DNA from: Marisa cornuarietis
Taxonomy: Eukaryota; Mollusca; Gastropoda; Architaenioglossa; Ampullariidae
Assembly: GCA_004794655.1 (NCBI GenBank)
Contig: SMMW01000073.1
Location: 310,001 to 374,000 of the forward strand
Direction of reading: 5' to 3'
DNA length: 64,000 bases
Both the position numbers and the translations under genes were made by a program. Positions 37,342-49,170 of the stretch are shown piece by piece. Numbering within the stretch: the stretch's first letter is position 1; each line of letters opens with the position of its first letter. Below the pieces are notes generated by a model that ran no database searches, had not been told where the DNA came from, and saw only the letters and a list, made by a program, of their open reading frames with translations.

Positions 37342-39705
37342 ATGAAGATAATAATCCTTTGGGGTCTTCTAGCTGAAGTGCTTGGGCAAAGCGAAAAATA
37401 TTTGAGGTAACAACAGACTCACTTATGTTTGCTATCTAAAACTACATGAAAAGGGATCTCTGTGTATTATTAATTTTTAAATTAAAACTTCATTACGTTA
37501 AATAATTTTTAAGAAGCCAGTTACAAAATCAAGGAAAACTATTTGATAAGTTATTAAATAAATAAAGAAACATAGCAAAATTTTTGAAACTTTTTCAAAA
37601 TGTTTTTATACGAATTTTATACGCCAAACACAAGCAGAATCGATGACATAACACCGATATTTGTTGTACCGATCATTTAGAAAAAGCACATCCCTTAAAT
37701 GAAACACTTTTTCTTTCAGAGAAGGTTTTGTTCTACTTGATGCTAACAAAGATGGCATTTTCAAGCTTAATGAAGCCTTGAACGTGTTTGACAAGTTTGA
37801 CCCTAATGGTAACCTTTCAATGCTAACACGACGACGATTTCCACAACCACAACCACCACCACCACTACGATTACTACATCTACAACGATGAACATAACCT
37901 TACTTATACGCTACCATATAGTAGATAAAATGTATGTCCTGTTAGGACAGTAGACACGCAAGCTTCTATTATGTTACAGGATCGTCTAAACAAAATATTT
38001 TTTTTATTTCCGGTATGAACACATTTCTTTTTAATGTATATAATAATAGTAAAATTTTCTAATGTATATAATAAAAGTAGAATTCGATGAGAATCTTAAT
38101 TACTTAGATAAAATATCTTTGCGAGGTAATCGTGTCTATTGATGCTGTGCTCGATTTTTTAAAATGGTATAATATCACCGTTTTAAGATGTTGAAACAAA
38201 AAGTAAAATACACTCAACAATTTTATGTAGGTAATTTTTACGCGTCATTTTGTAAAATAAAGATACAATAAAATAAATTTTTCGAAACAGTATAATTTAA
38301 TATTACGTTAAGTGGTTTGTTTATTCGCACTACAAGAATAGGACGTAACACTTTAATTTTTTTTGTTGGTGGTACAGGAGATGGATTGATCACCCCAGAT
38401 GAGTCTTCAAGATTACAATTACCCCAAACAGCAGCCAAAGGTATGTTCAAGTACCTTGACAAGCTGGACGGCAAAGATGATGACCTGGTTGCTCGGTCAA
38501 GTGTCAAGTACATATTCAACATCCTGGACACTGACCGTAAGTGTGATCACGTTTCCCTAGGTCTTCAGGGCGCAAAGATTATTTGGAAGCAGTGTTGCAA
38601 GTTAATTTAAGAAGTGTAGTTTTCCGAGGTCCTTCAAATCCATAGATATAGCTTTACTTTTAAACTCATGGTGTTTAAAATAGACTCTAACTTTTGTTTT
38701 TAAATTTTCAGACGACGAGGGAGTCTCACTTCAAGAATTTCTCAACAACTTGCCACTGGTAATACAATAATAGGCTGTTTTGACAAGCTGACTGAGATAG
38801 TTTCCATTAAGTGCTTCAAGTATACAAATAAGCTTAAAATTAAATTTTCATAAAGAAGGCTTTTCCTATTTTTTATTAGTGTTTGTCATACGTTAGCTAC
38901 AAACGGTTCACAAACTCTTTTTAAAGAGCATTTGCAATAGTCAATGCAATACATATAATTTTTAGTTCAAGTTCAGTGAAGCAACGAAACTCTCTCATTT
39001 TTCATATTCGCGCCACCTACCAACTATTGAATCCTTAAAACGGGCACTGAAAACGCACCTCTTCCTTAAAAGTAACTTCTAACACCAATTGCCACAATGC
39101 TTGTCCTTCTTCACACCCTATCCCTCTTTTCGCTGATTGCTACTTCCCTGCTCATCTTCCTTATGAAGATCACTATACTGTCAGTCCTTCTTATTGGATT
39201 TCTTTCTGTGCATTTTGTATTTGTTCATATTTATCAGCAATACTATTGTTTTTTTCTTTCGTAGTTCATATGTTGTTTGTTTTTCTGTCCTTCGTATGTT
39301 GCCAATATCTCGTTTTTATAGCGCTAAAAGCATGCTTCTTAGAAGTGTGAGTGCGCGCTTTACAAGTTTTTGCATTTTTTATGTAAATTACATAAAAGCA
39401 AAAAATTTACGTAACAGCAAAAGGAAAATATCACATTACAAATACACTGTAATGTAAGTAGTTAGATTTAAACTACTGACTGACTGTGAAGGAGATGTAC
39501 GTTCTATACATCCCATTCTAAAAACCATGTAATACATGAAAAAATTAAATTTAATTTGTTGAGAAAGATATCTGATTTACTTGTAACATGTCATAGGTAA
39601 TGTTAAGAAAAATTGATGATCACACGTTGTTATTATTTGTGTATATGTTGCCAGATATTGGATGGCATGTCAAAAGAGGTAGCGGCCGTACAGGTTGTGG
39701 GCTGA
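37342..39705 (+). CDS. EF-hand gene D: small secreted four-EF-hand protein
   Basis: Coding exons: 37342-37406, 37720-37808, 38378-38536, 38712-38758, 39655-39705; 411 nt, 136 residues. The first junction is shifted 21 nt downstream relative to A, B and E, while exons 1 plus 2 still total 154 nt as in A. Signal peptide MKIIILWGLLAEVLG. EF loops are at residues 29-40 (DANKDGIFKLNE), 49-60 (DPNGDGLITPDE, split by an intron), 82-93 (DGKDDDLVARSS, non-canonical) and 102-113 (DTDHDEGVSLQE, Glu at the usual Gly). The short last exon reads ILDGMSKEVAAVQVVG, close to the start of the last exon of A. A polyadenylation signal is at 39733-39738. No frame damage was seen, so it is likely functional. Confidence 0.87.
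38950..39380 (+). pseudogene. 3' end of a CR1/L2-like LINE in the last intron of gene D
   Basis: With one frameshift, the plus strand reads NSLIFHIR and then HLPTIESLKRALKTHLFLK, the usual C-terminal end of these LINE polyproteins, followed by an untranslated tail with GCGCTTTACAAG near 39354. Confidence 0.65.
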
Positions 39706-39732
39706 TGGAGCTGATACTAGAAACGGATAACA

Positions 39733-39738
39733 AATAAA
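39733..39738 (+). terminator. Polyadenylation signal of gene D
   Basis: AATAAA 28 bases after the stop codon, at a normal distance. Confidence 0.7.
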
Positions 39739-39739
39739 A

Positions 39740-40430
39740 TCTCTAAAACTCCTTTTGACAGGCTTCTTTGTTTTGTACAGTAATAACACTGTCAAGGAAA
39801 CGCAACGCGCCCACAGAACACATATACCACACTGGCCAGCACGGCGTTCCTCACGTGTTCTTTCACACAACAAAGTAGAAAGATCGGCACGTGGGTTACT
39901 ATCAGAATAATCTGGGGGGAAGGGGTAAGCTATATAGGTAGTTGCTCAATTTATCAATTCCAAAGGCGGTTTCCACTCTCAAATGATTAAATGATTAAAT
40001 AAATTCGCATCACATAAGAACAATAAGCATACATTAAAATATTAAAAGAATCCGGAATACATATCGTTTACAGACGTATACATCTTTGTCTCCAACTTTC
40101 AATCATAACGTTATTAATAAAACGTTGCATTAAAAATCGACGGCTTCACTTTATGGCTAAATTACTCCCACATGACTTGAAATATTTTGTACATACAACC
40201 ATTATTTTCTACATGATTTTTTTCTAAGTTCCTGAATGATGTCACAAACACGTGACGTTCGACTCTCTCACTCTCTCTTTCAATCACACGCACGGGTCAG
40301 ACAAATACGTGTTCTTACGCACAAAAGAATAAAAAGACTTGCCTGTGCAGTTCTGCCTACGTTTATTAGAAAAAGAAAATAAATAAAAAATATATAACAG
40401 ATACAAAAAAGAGAATTACTAACGTTGTTC
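39740..40430. other. Intergenic, no gene seen
   Basis: AT-rich sequence without recognisable ORFs or repeats. Confidence 0.4.
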
Positions 40431-40439
40431 TAACAACTA

Positions 40440-40725
40440 TTCACACTGTTTCCTTTCTCATTCCTTTTCCCTCCAACGATTCTCCTCAAACGATTCTTCT
40501 CTCTAAGGTTTCTTTCTGTCCAACCATTCTTCTTCCGTCTGCGTTATTTTCAAGATTATCTCTAGTCTACTCTTATTTTAATCCTCTGATGATTCTCCTT
40601 CTCAAACGATTCTTCTTCTTCAACAGCTCTTTCTCTTAAATGTTTCTCTAACTCTAGTCTTCTCTTATTTTACTCCTCTAACGATTCTCCTTCAGCCTCC
40701 TCTCCATTGTTTCCCAATATTCTTT
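40440..40725. repeat. Degenerate tandem repeat with CGATTCTCCTTC motif
   Basis: Pyrimidine-rich stretch with repeated AACGATTCT-CTTC units and a longer unit of about 115 bases: CTCTAGTCTACTCTTATTTT near 40560 recurs as CTCTAGTCTTCTCTTATTTT near 40655. Confidence 0.6.
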
Positions 40726-40975
40726 CCACACGTCACAGATCTTTTTTCATCATCAATACGCATTCAGACAAATTGACGTCATTCACGCTCTTTCATTCTT
40801 CCAGGTGGGATGAGGCATTCGACCTCACATAGATCTGTGACATTTGAATAATTCTTTGTTGAAGATGTTATTTGATATCATGATGTACTACTTTTACTTA
40901 ATAGATACTTGTTTGCTGTAGATGCTTATTAATGACTTGATATAATACTATTACCGTTCAGGTAAGCGCATTAGC

Positions 40976-41101
40976 GACGAAATTAATATCGGACATCACA
41001 AAAGGAGCGAGAGACGTCGGCTGTCGGTGTGAAGACGTTGCTATGACAACAATATTAGAAATCATTATATTATTCCTATGTCGGCCTAGACTGTTTTAGA
41101 A
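40976..41101 (+). other. Possible stray last exon of EF-hand type
   Basis: After a good acceptor (TTACCGTTCAG) a phase-0 frame runs VSALATKLISDITKGARDVG and then CRCE before continuing to a stop. Length, helical pattern and terminal Cys resemble the last exon of gene A. It could be an alternative last exon of D or a leftover of a lost copy. Weak. Confidence 0.25.
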
Positions 41102-41495
41102 CGTTCGAGCTATATATAGTTCTTTCAGAAAATTTTAACTTATCTGTGCGTGTTGTATGTGTGATATAAGCACATCTTTTGTGACAGTGAGGGTCCTATT
41201 AGTTATATAGTCGTACTAGTGACTAGTGATACAGTCGAACTTGTAAATAGAGATACAGTGAGATATAAAGTAACTGAATAGAAAAGTGCGATACATCTAT
41301 TGTGGAAGAAAAGAACGATCGTAAGACTGTTAAGGAGTTGTTCAACAATATCATGAATAGCCTAAAAACAAGGTCGGCTCTAGACCAAGTATCTCTGGTG
41401 GTAATTTGTCAGAACATTCCTTGACTGAACTTCCAACCTGTTTGCAAGTTGGACGTTTTTTTGTCTCTGAAGGACAGCAAGAGCACCAGCAGCAA

Positions 41496-42614
41496 GAACA
41501 ATAATGTGACCCTCCACGACGAAATGAGTCTTAAGTCGCGATTTTGAGATTTGCCAAATTGCATATTTTTAAAAGATACAGGTTCTGAACTTTCTTTTGA
41601 TAGAAAAGTTGTTCTTCTAGTCCTAAAATTGAGTGAGTTATAAGCGTTTGAAGTGTGAAAGTACGGTAGCGGCCATTTTGAGAAAAACGGGTTTAAAGAT
41701 TTTTCGGAAATTTCACTAGGTTTTTCCTTAGCAACGGGTACTTCTAATTGTTCAAATTGTACTGAATTTTGCATTATGATAAAATACAGCAAGCTTCATG
41801 ATTTCACGTAACAAAGAGTACAAGTGGTGCGTCAGATTTTTCCTCAGAATGATCATCTGAAATCGGCTGTTCCTCTAACTCATATTCGTCGTCGCTCGTT
41901 AAATCGTCGTCATTCCCGAAATATTCTGTAATTAATCTTCCGAGTTCTAATTGTTCGGAACGCGGAAGAGTTGCAGAATTAAGTAAATTAATTAAGTAAA
42001 TTAAGTAAAGCTTATAATGCTTCATCACTTAGGTAGTTTTTCGCCATGCTTTCGCTTAACGCATCACTTTGAAAGTGTGCACAAAACCTGACGGCAAGAA
42101 CGAGTTTCGTCCCCTTCAACCAATCGCTTAGCGCCTTTTCTTTCGTTGCCAAGGCCAGTTCAGTATCGGATTCTCCCATTGGATAGCGTCTAGATGGCTG
42201 ACCAGATTTGTTTACTCCTTAACTTTTGCAGACAAATCTTTTGACTGGTTCATATTTGAATCCTTCTTTACAGATGTTTAACATTGAGACTCCGGGATTT
42301 CTGGCAAGACATAACACGATGGGGTTCTGACAGGGAAACAGTACCAAAAAAGCGTTTGAATTTCCTCAATTTTCTGTAGAAATAGGTACGGATCGCAGTA
42401 GGGTACCTCGATTAAAACGCATTTTAAGTCAATTTCTAAGTTTTATTTTAACATAGCAGTATATTTTCCTGATAGTTTAATAACCAAGGAATTCATTTTG
42501 AAAGAAAAGTAAAACTGCACAAAATTGACCCCTATCACCTTTCGGGGCCTATAGCTCAAAACTGCTCCGCGCGACTTAAGAATCATTTCGTCGTGTAGGG
42601 TCACAATATTGTTC
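41496..42614. mobile_element. Non-autonomous DNA transposon with 45-bp terminal inverted repeats
   Basis: 41496-41540 and 42570-42614 are reverse complements over 45 bases with three mismatches (outer ends GAACAATA; inner ends TCTTAAGTCGCG). The 1119-bp element contains no transposase; the minus-strand ORFs inside (within 41409-41792, 41804-42028 and 42443-42766) have no recognised domain. A target-site duplication is not obvious. Superfamily unknown. Confidence 0.8.
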
Positions 42615-42619
42615 CACAA

Positions 42620-42995
42620 GTTTCTCAGACATTGACAGACCTGTGGACATGCTAGAATTCCGTCACAACGACTCAAGAACGTCAATCTCAAAGTCCTCCG
42701 ATTAATGGATGAAGCAGCACAAGCATCAAAGCATGGACAGGAGACTGTAAAGACTGTAAATTTCATGGAAACTATACATCAACTGTTTGACATTGCTGCC
42801 TGTCAATGTGAGGGCCTTGATGCATGCAAATGTGACCGACATGAAAGTACCACAGCGAGAGTGTCGGTGTTTGGTGGACCAGAGAACCACGCGAAAATTG
42901 CAAATGAGTAGAATTGATAGAGACGGGACAGCAATTATGGAAAAAAAACCAACCAAGGGAAGATTGGCTGAAAGAAAGAAGAAAAAGAAGTTATA
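42620..42995 (+). pseudogene. Degenerate ORF of an unnamed repetitive protein (Cys-cluster type)
   Basis: One plus frame gives IHQLFDIAACQCEGLDACKC, with a C-x-C-x6-C-x-C pattern. A second frame, overlapping downstream, gives MKVPQRECRCLVDQRTTRK. The combination LFDI-C-C-x-C and VP-x-E-x3-L-x-DQRT-RK resembles, from memory, an uncharacterised multi-copy protein of invertebrate genomes. The frame change makes this copy dead. Confidence 0.5.
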
Positions 42996-43329
42996 AGAAA
43001 GAGAGGAAATGAGGACATAGTTTCACCTGTGGAAGAATTTTCAGTAGTGAAAACAAAGTTAGAGTTAGCTTCCTACAGTACCAGTGAAAAGAGCTGTGTT
43101 GATGTTACCTCCGTGCCAGTCGTATGTGCGCTGTAAATGAACAACTTTATGTTTATGTTAATTGTGCCGCCACCTCCACCACTACTATTCCACTGATACT
43201 ACAACTGCAAATCTCAGCTCCACCTGGTAGTTTAACTGAGCTGTTGTGACTGCATCTATGAAGATGGCATTCACGTTGAAAACACAAGGAACTCTTTGTT
43301 TTGAGACGATTATTATTCTCTTGTCTGTG

Positions 43330-43391
43330 TGTTTAAATTTTAAGCACCTTGAGTCTGGCTGATGCTGGACAAAGGCGTTATACAAATGTTC

Positions 43392-43445
<54 letters not shown>
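43330..43445 (+). repeat. Retroelement 3' tail ending in an ATT microsatellite
   Basis: AAGCACCTTGAGTCTGGCTG, then GGCGTTATACAAATG running directly into a perfect ATT run (43391-43444), the typical end of a LINE or its SINE partner. It marks the left edge of duplicated unit 1. Confidence 0.55.
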
Positions 43446-44059
43446 GTAAGCGCTTTGTGCGGGATTTGGAGCGACAGCCGCGGTAGAAGAAATCAGAGTT
43501 CGACGACGACGGTGATTATGATGATCATTTTGATGATGATTTCTAACGTTTTAAATTCTTTTTTTCTCTTTTAGGTTGACGATGATGAATATGATAAGGA
43601 GAAAACCAGTGTCAGTAAAAGTGTCACAACGTCACCACAATATACATGAAAAATAATAAGCCTTCAAATATGTTTTCCGACATTTTATTTTCTTTTTGCC
43701 TCTTTCAGGTATGGTTTGTCAGCCAACGATCTCTACCATCTGACAACATCAAAACATGATTAGGCGTAATTATTTTATTTAAGGTTGTCTATAATAAAAC
43801 TGTTAGCTGTTTGCCGAGGCAGAGATTACATGACCCTCGCTAACAGGAAAAAAGATTAAACTTGAGGGCTTCTTCAACTATCTATTAACAACGTTACCAA
43901 ATACATAAAAATCATAAACAATATACCAGGTCAATTAGTTAAAATGATACAAATTTGTTGACAATATAATTATTATCCAACTTTAAAATCTTATTTATAT
44001 TACTCTATACTAACACCTTGAACTTTTTGGTCCCTTGTAAGTGTGTAAATTCTAATTAT

Positions 44060-45606
44060 TTATAGGTTTGATTCACAGTTTTCAAGTCCTAGTGCATACT
44101 GTAACAAAGTTGTTATGGAAAATCTTTAAGGTGATAAATGATAAAAAGAGCGAGTAAATTTTTCTATTTTAGTTATAACGCATTAGATAAGTTTGCATGT
44201 TCATGATTTTATTTCTTCAACTTTCAAACACTTAAGAATTATTTACTTTACTTTTATCACTTCTCCCTATACATACACGCACGCGAGCGCACGCACACTA
44301 GCATATATATATATATACCAGAAAACACATATGCAATCATTTTCACATTTCTTGTTCCGTCCATTTGTCCATCATTTTCTTTGTAATGTGAAATCTTACG
44401 TGATTAATCCCTTCCTCGTACTCTTGAAATGTAACTTCCTCGTCGTCTGAAAATATTAGTAGAGCTTGATTGTTAAGCATTATGTGATTCAACACAAATT
44501 AATAGATACTGAGTGACAAATCACATTAGAAACACTGATGGCTACCAATTGTTTTGAAGAGAAAATATCAAGATCAGTCTTGAGTCAAATATAGCTGTTT
44601 ATAAAATATTGTTTATAGTTATTAAACATACCGTTTTTGTCCAGCGTTTTAAAGATGTAACCAACATCCGATTTAGTGAGCACATTGTCGTTCTTTTTAT
44701 CCAGCTTGATGTAATAATGAAACGATTCCTCGTGAGAAACTTTGGACAATCCAGGGGGGTCCAGTTTGGCGTACTCTTGAAAGGTCAGCATTCCATCGCC
44801 TTCGAAATGAGATTAATAAAAACAGTATTTTGACAAAAATCATTCGACTTTTCTTATTTTTAGTAAAGTTTAGTTTACACGGCATTGCTTCTAATACTTT
44901 TTCCGATCTGCTCCTTGTACACAAATTTCCCTTGTGGATAAATAAAGTGGAGTTGTATTCTTTTGTCGGTTTGTCAACACACAGTACATTACATGGGTGC
45001 TTACTCTTCAGCAGCAATAAATATCCACACCTACAGTGAAAAACCCCTTACATAAGTTAAAACATATTTTTATACATCTATATATGTCGCAGCAATCATC
45101 AGCATCATCATTATCGTAATAACTGTGTGAGCTTTTATAGAGCTTTATCCTAGCCAAAGCCAGGCTCTCGCGCATTTAAAACAAAAGACCGACGAAATTC
45201 CCGAGGTTGTTTAAAATTAATGGAAATGCCAAGTGGTTCTTCTGTCGGGAAAACATTCAATGATCACGATATCAGTGAGACAGACCTACAGTCAATCTAC
45301 TGGAGCAGAATATATTAAAAAATTAAACAAGTTGATTAAATCTTCAACGTAATTAATATGAAGCAAAACTTAAGTTTTCGTCTTCAATTAAAGATAATTG
45401 GTAAGCACATTTCCTTTGCTTATCCGTTAAAAAATATGGCTGACCCGTTTAAAATCCATTTCATATGTATAATACATGGCAAACCAAGCTTATGATGCGG
45501 GCCAGTCAAACAAATAGAATGGCAGGTAATGTTATAAAAAAGTGACACTTTATTTATACCTTCATGGCAGCGACGCTAATCGTTCGCTATAAGCAATACA
45601 ACATAA

Positions 45607-45675
<69 letters not shown>

Positions 45676-46210
45676 ATGATGATTACCATAATCATCATTA
45701 TCATGATGATGATGATGATGATGATTACCGTTTGTATCTCCAGTCAAAAAAAACACTATCCATTCCATCTCCGTGATTATGCCATTACCATCCACGTCAA
45801 TATTGGCAAATTCCTTTTGCAGAGGGTCGTCACTGAAATATAAATTATCATACACGCTGTAAAAAGTATCGTTTTTGTTTATTTTTATTTTATTTCATTT
45901 TTTGCAGGTTCTGTTGTTATTTCTGGCGTTTGCGTTATTACCACACTTCTTTATCACAATTGGCAAAGTATTTAATGTAAGTTTCGTCCGCATATTCAAA
46001 CTAGTAGCAACTTTTCGTTTGCAGCTACTGGCTACTGGTAAAGTGTATTGCCTGCAAAACATTTTACGTTAGTGATCATAAAAGTATGATCACTCCTTTC
46101 ACCATAGCAATCGATAACAATTTGTAGTTGCTTTATTGATTTCGACATGAAACATCTGATACTTACCAAGACACAGTGAATAGAAAACCGAGCAGGATGA
46201 TAATCTTCAT
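44060..46210 (-). CDS. EF-hand gene E: small secreted four-EF-hand protein
   Basis: Coding exons in transcript order: 46210-46167, 45856-45729, 44799-44632, 44446-44400, 44098-44060; 426 nt, 141 residues. Signal peptide MKIIILLGFLFTVS. EF loops are at residues 35-46 (DVDGNGIITEME), 55-66 (DTNGDGMLTFQE, split by an intron), 91-102 (DKKNDNVLTKSD) and 111-122 (DKNDDEEVTFQE). All four carry an acidic residue at position 12, so this is the most canonical member of the cluster; loop 4 has Glu at the usual Gly. The third coding exon uses an unusual CGAAG acceptor also found in C and F. The last exon (YALGLENCESNL) is predicted only from acceptor, phase and length. No frame damage was seen. It is the likely parent copy of F and G and the counterpart of gene C. 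Confidence 0.82.
44925..44970 (+). repeat. LINE 3' tail in an intron of gene E
   Basis: AATTTCCCTTGTGGATAAAT followed by AAAGTGG and TTGTATTC. The matching site in gene F (about 57995-58030) carries the same tail, so the insertion predates the duplication. Confidence 0.5.
45607..45727 (-). repeat. Trinucleotide repeats at intron 3 donor of gene E
   Basis: In gene orientation the donor GGTAATC passes straight into an ATC run, and after a short gap into a CAG run (GCT 45609-45656 on the plus strand). Long poly-Gln, poly-His and poly-Ala ORFs are artefacts of it. Confidence 0.9.
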
Positions 46211-46836
46211 GGCGTGAACGCAGTTAATCTGGCCAGTAATTGATGAATGTTAGAACATTTCAAGGCTTGTCTGATTTGGAGTAAAATGTTTTCCGATTTG
46301 TTTAGAAGACAGATACCTAATTTATCAATCAATTTATCATCCTTTGATAGTCATCAATCAATGCATTTGTAGTGTTTACTTACATCTTTATTTAATAATA
46401 TACGTAGTTAGGTTACAGGTCCTTTTAACATAAATTACGCAGACAATATGTACCCGAAGTTGTATAAAAATATGTCAGCTTTCAAAACCTTAGAATGTTT
46501 AACTATTCATATTGTTAAAAGAGTAAGAATGCTTATTGATAGAATATTTTGTTCAAAAAGTTTTCCTTTAGGTAGAAGCTTTCGTGAATTTAAATGGCCA
46601 AGTAAAAAGAACAAATAATGGATAAAAGATGCTCACATACAATGTGTGCATTAACCGCTTACTAATGAAAAAGCTTTCTCTCTCTCACACACACACACAA
46701 GCGCACGCTAACACAGTCATCAAGAAAATTTACTCTTAGTTTCTAATCCCCACAACGTACATAATTGCATTCGTTTGCATTACCACATCAGTAAGGTTTT
46801 CAATACGCTCTACTTTAAACAGTAAAATAAACTTAC

Positions 46837-46990
46837 CGCTTGATTTTAGTCAGCAGAGGCACGACGAGTCGAAGTGTCTCTGGCAGGAAGAGGGAGGACA
46901 AAATATATAACTACCTCTAAATGAACAGAAAAGTACGAGGGGATTATGCTTGTCATAAAGAAAATCTCCACTTCTTTTTAATTAGTCAGT
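46837..46990 (-). promoter_or_regulatory. Promoter and 5' UTR exon of gene E
   Basis: In gene orientation: AGATTTTCTTTATGACAAGC, a spacer with ATTTAGAGG, TATA box TATATATTTT (46900-46909), then the exon with CAGAGACACTTCGACTCG and donor AAGCG|GTAAGTT at 46837. The same order is found at C, F and G. Confidence 0.7.
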
Positions 46991-47159
46991 AATAACTGTC
47001 CCAGACATCAACACATTAATTCTAATAACGTGGTAGCAATTACAGATGATGATAATGATAAGAATATTATTATTTTTCTGCTTTGAAATCATTTCTTTAT
47101 AAGCGGTTTTTGTTCAAAAGAGTTTTAAGAAAGGGTGAATTCCTTTTATGGTCATTTTT

Positions 47160-47337
47160 CTTTGGTAGATAAAGTATAATTGAAATATATAATCGAAATA
47201 TGTTATCAATAATAATAATTTGACTGTAACTGCTCTGTCATTGATGTTTATGTCAATGTAGGCATTATTATACTCACAGGCACACATGTAGTAGCACGCA
47301 TATTCGCATGCACATGCGCATGCAAAAGCACACACAA

Positions 47338-47372
<35 letters not shown>
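47160..47372. repeat. Repeat pair member with CA microsatellite
   Basis: Resembles 48975-49165: ATAAAGTATAAT, TATATAATCGAAATAT and a CATGCACATGCGCATG block before a CA run (47341-47370). This suggests a local direct duplication. Confidence 0.55.
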
Positions 47373-47374
<2 letters not shown>

Positions 47375-47684
47375 TACACATGCCCACGTCTGAGCTGATT
47401 CCTGATACATTCTCGACTGTAATGCTGGAAGATGTTTATTACTGCCAAGTGATCAATGTTCTTTATACAACATTTTATTCCTAAGAGATACTTCACCCGC
47501 GTTCCTCACTTCATGATTTACTTTCTCGTTGTAGTCAATGACATTATACTGGAGAAACAAGAATTTTTTAAGTCACATTTACACAAGAAGGACTCATTTC
47601 ATAACTGACTTTACTATGTGTGAACTATGGAAGTGGAAGTAGTATTATCGCACGAGTTTTTAAACTTGTCTCTGAGAGAGAGAC

Positions 47685-47740
47685 AGAGAATGTGTGTGTG
47701 TGTGTGTGCGCGCGCGCGTGTGTGTGTGTGTGTGTTTGCA
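47685..47740. repeat. GT/GC microsatellite
   Basis: GT run broken by GCGCGCGC, just left of the end of unit 1. Confidence 0.85.
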
Positions 47741-48030
47741 TATAATCGTGTCATGTCTAACCAAAAGAAATCATGATTATAGCAATGCTGCCTGTCAATA
47801 AATTGACAATATTAAAGGTGTCTGCAGTAATCCGATTAATAAACACTCCTTAGATCGATGGCATCACGACATTTACCTGATGCCCCCAAAAAACGTGATG
47901 ACAAAATATTCGCTTGTTTATTTAGGCTTTGATCATGTTTCGAACTCTTTATAGATAAGAATATCTAAGAATACGTCAGTGACGCTTCTTCTTTTTCTAG
48001 AATACTCTTAAGCAAAGAAACACACACGCA

Positions 48031-48069
<39 letters not shown>

Positions 48070-48159
48070 ACAGCGCCGATTTTCTGAAGATCACTAAGTG
48101 TTAATGAGATATTAGTTTTAGATTTTTGTTTAGTATGTGCATTATATAACTTAATTACC

Positions 48160-48965
48160 TGCATTTTGTAGTTCAGGTAGAGGTCACCTGTCAACTACAA
48201 TTAAAATTAAGAAGTTCAATAAGACAAGCGTTATTCGTAATTAATAATCTTCTTGCATACAAAGAACACAAACATCGCTTTAAACTTTTATAAAATGTTA
48301 ATTAAACATTCATTAATAAATCTGGATGGGATTTTATAGCTTGTGATTTGGGTTGTAAGTCTCAGCTACGATTTGTAGTTCATGCACAGTTAACTTTAGT
48401 CTAGGACTAATACTTTTCACTTTGCATGCTTTATTTTTATACAGTAATTAATTTTCCTATAAAGCGTGCGCGCACGCACGCACGCACACACACACACAGA
48501 GACCTGCACACACACATTCAAATACACGAGGCGTTTTGTGCTGTTTAAAACTTTTATTCACAAGCACCTGCAATCATCATTGGATATTTATTAATAATAA
48601 CCGCCATTTTAAAGCATGGAATTTACCTTATGTATCTCACAACACCTGCGACTGGTATATCAGTGAGAGCCCACCTGTCAGCTTTAGCTATAGAATAAGC
48701 TTTTATCTCTTGACAACCTAAATCCTGAATTAATAATCTATTTACATCTCCCCACCAATATATTTTAGTCTTTTTTATCTTACTGCCACACACCAATACG
48801 AGGTCCAACTCAAAAGTAAGCACTCTTGGTTTGTTTAACATTCGCAAGCTTACAAGGGAAAGTACCTTGGGAAAATGCACTGAAACCTGTTTATTCTTAA
48901 ATACTACGTGTATTGGAGGAGAATAAAGTGTTAGTAAACGTTTAGTCATATCTTTTTAAAAATAA
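48160..48965 (+). promoter_or_regulatory. Orphan promoter and 5' exon, inverted copy of gene B upstream region
   Basis: Aligns with the reverse complement of about 29460-29970: GAGGTCACCTGTCAACTACA, CACCTGTCAGCTTTAG, TCTCTTGACAA-CTTAATCCT-type sequence, ACACACCAAT, AAGTAAGCACTCTTGG and TGTATTGGAGGAGAA. The TATA region is CAATATATTTT. The possible donor AAAA|GTAAGCA at 48814 is kept. No M-K-I exon or EF-hand exon follows within the next 4 kb, so the coding part appears lost. Confidence 0.65.
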
Positions 48966-49170
48966 TTTGTTTAAAAATAGTTTTTATATTTCAATTGGCA
49001 AAAGAAGTATAATGAAAAATATATAATCAAGAAATATAAACAATAAAATAATAACAATTCGCCTGTGTCATTCTAGGCACGTAGTAGCGCGCACATGCAC
49101 ATGCGCATGAAAATGCACACACACGCACACACAAACACAGACACACACACACACACACAAACGCCGTGTG
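48966..49170. repeat. Repeat pair member with CA microsatellite
   Basis: Second copy of the segment at 47160-47372, joined directly to the orphan promoter. Confidence 0.5.

Larger units (their letters stand above)
43446..47840. repeat. Segmental duplication unit 1 (contains gene E)
   Basis: Flanks and exons here recur at 57383-60320 (unit 2) and 61405-63235 (unit 3), in the same orientation. Shared markers: GATTATGATGATCAT near the left end (units 1 and 3), the gene exons, the promoter, and GATGATGATAATGATA right of the promoter (units 1 and 2). A plus-strand acidic segment at 43576-43649 after CTTTTAG and a second one after CTTTCAG at 43710 are also kept in unit 3. Confidence 0.8.

Noticed and set aside
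40440..40725. CRISPR-like array
   Set aside because: Repeats are degenerate and spacing irregular; eukaryotic sequence.
41409..41792. 127-residue minus-strand ORF
   Set aside because: Crosses the left inverted repeat of the transposon and has no recognised domain.
45562..45855. ORFs with poly-Gln, poly-His, poly-Ala or poly-Leu
   Set aside because: Read-through of the intron microsatellite after the true splice donor at 45728.
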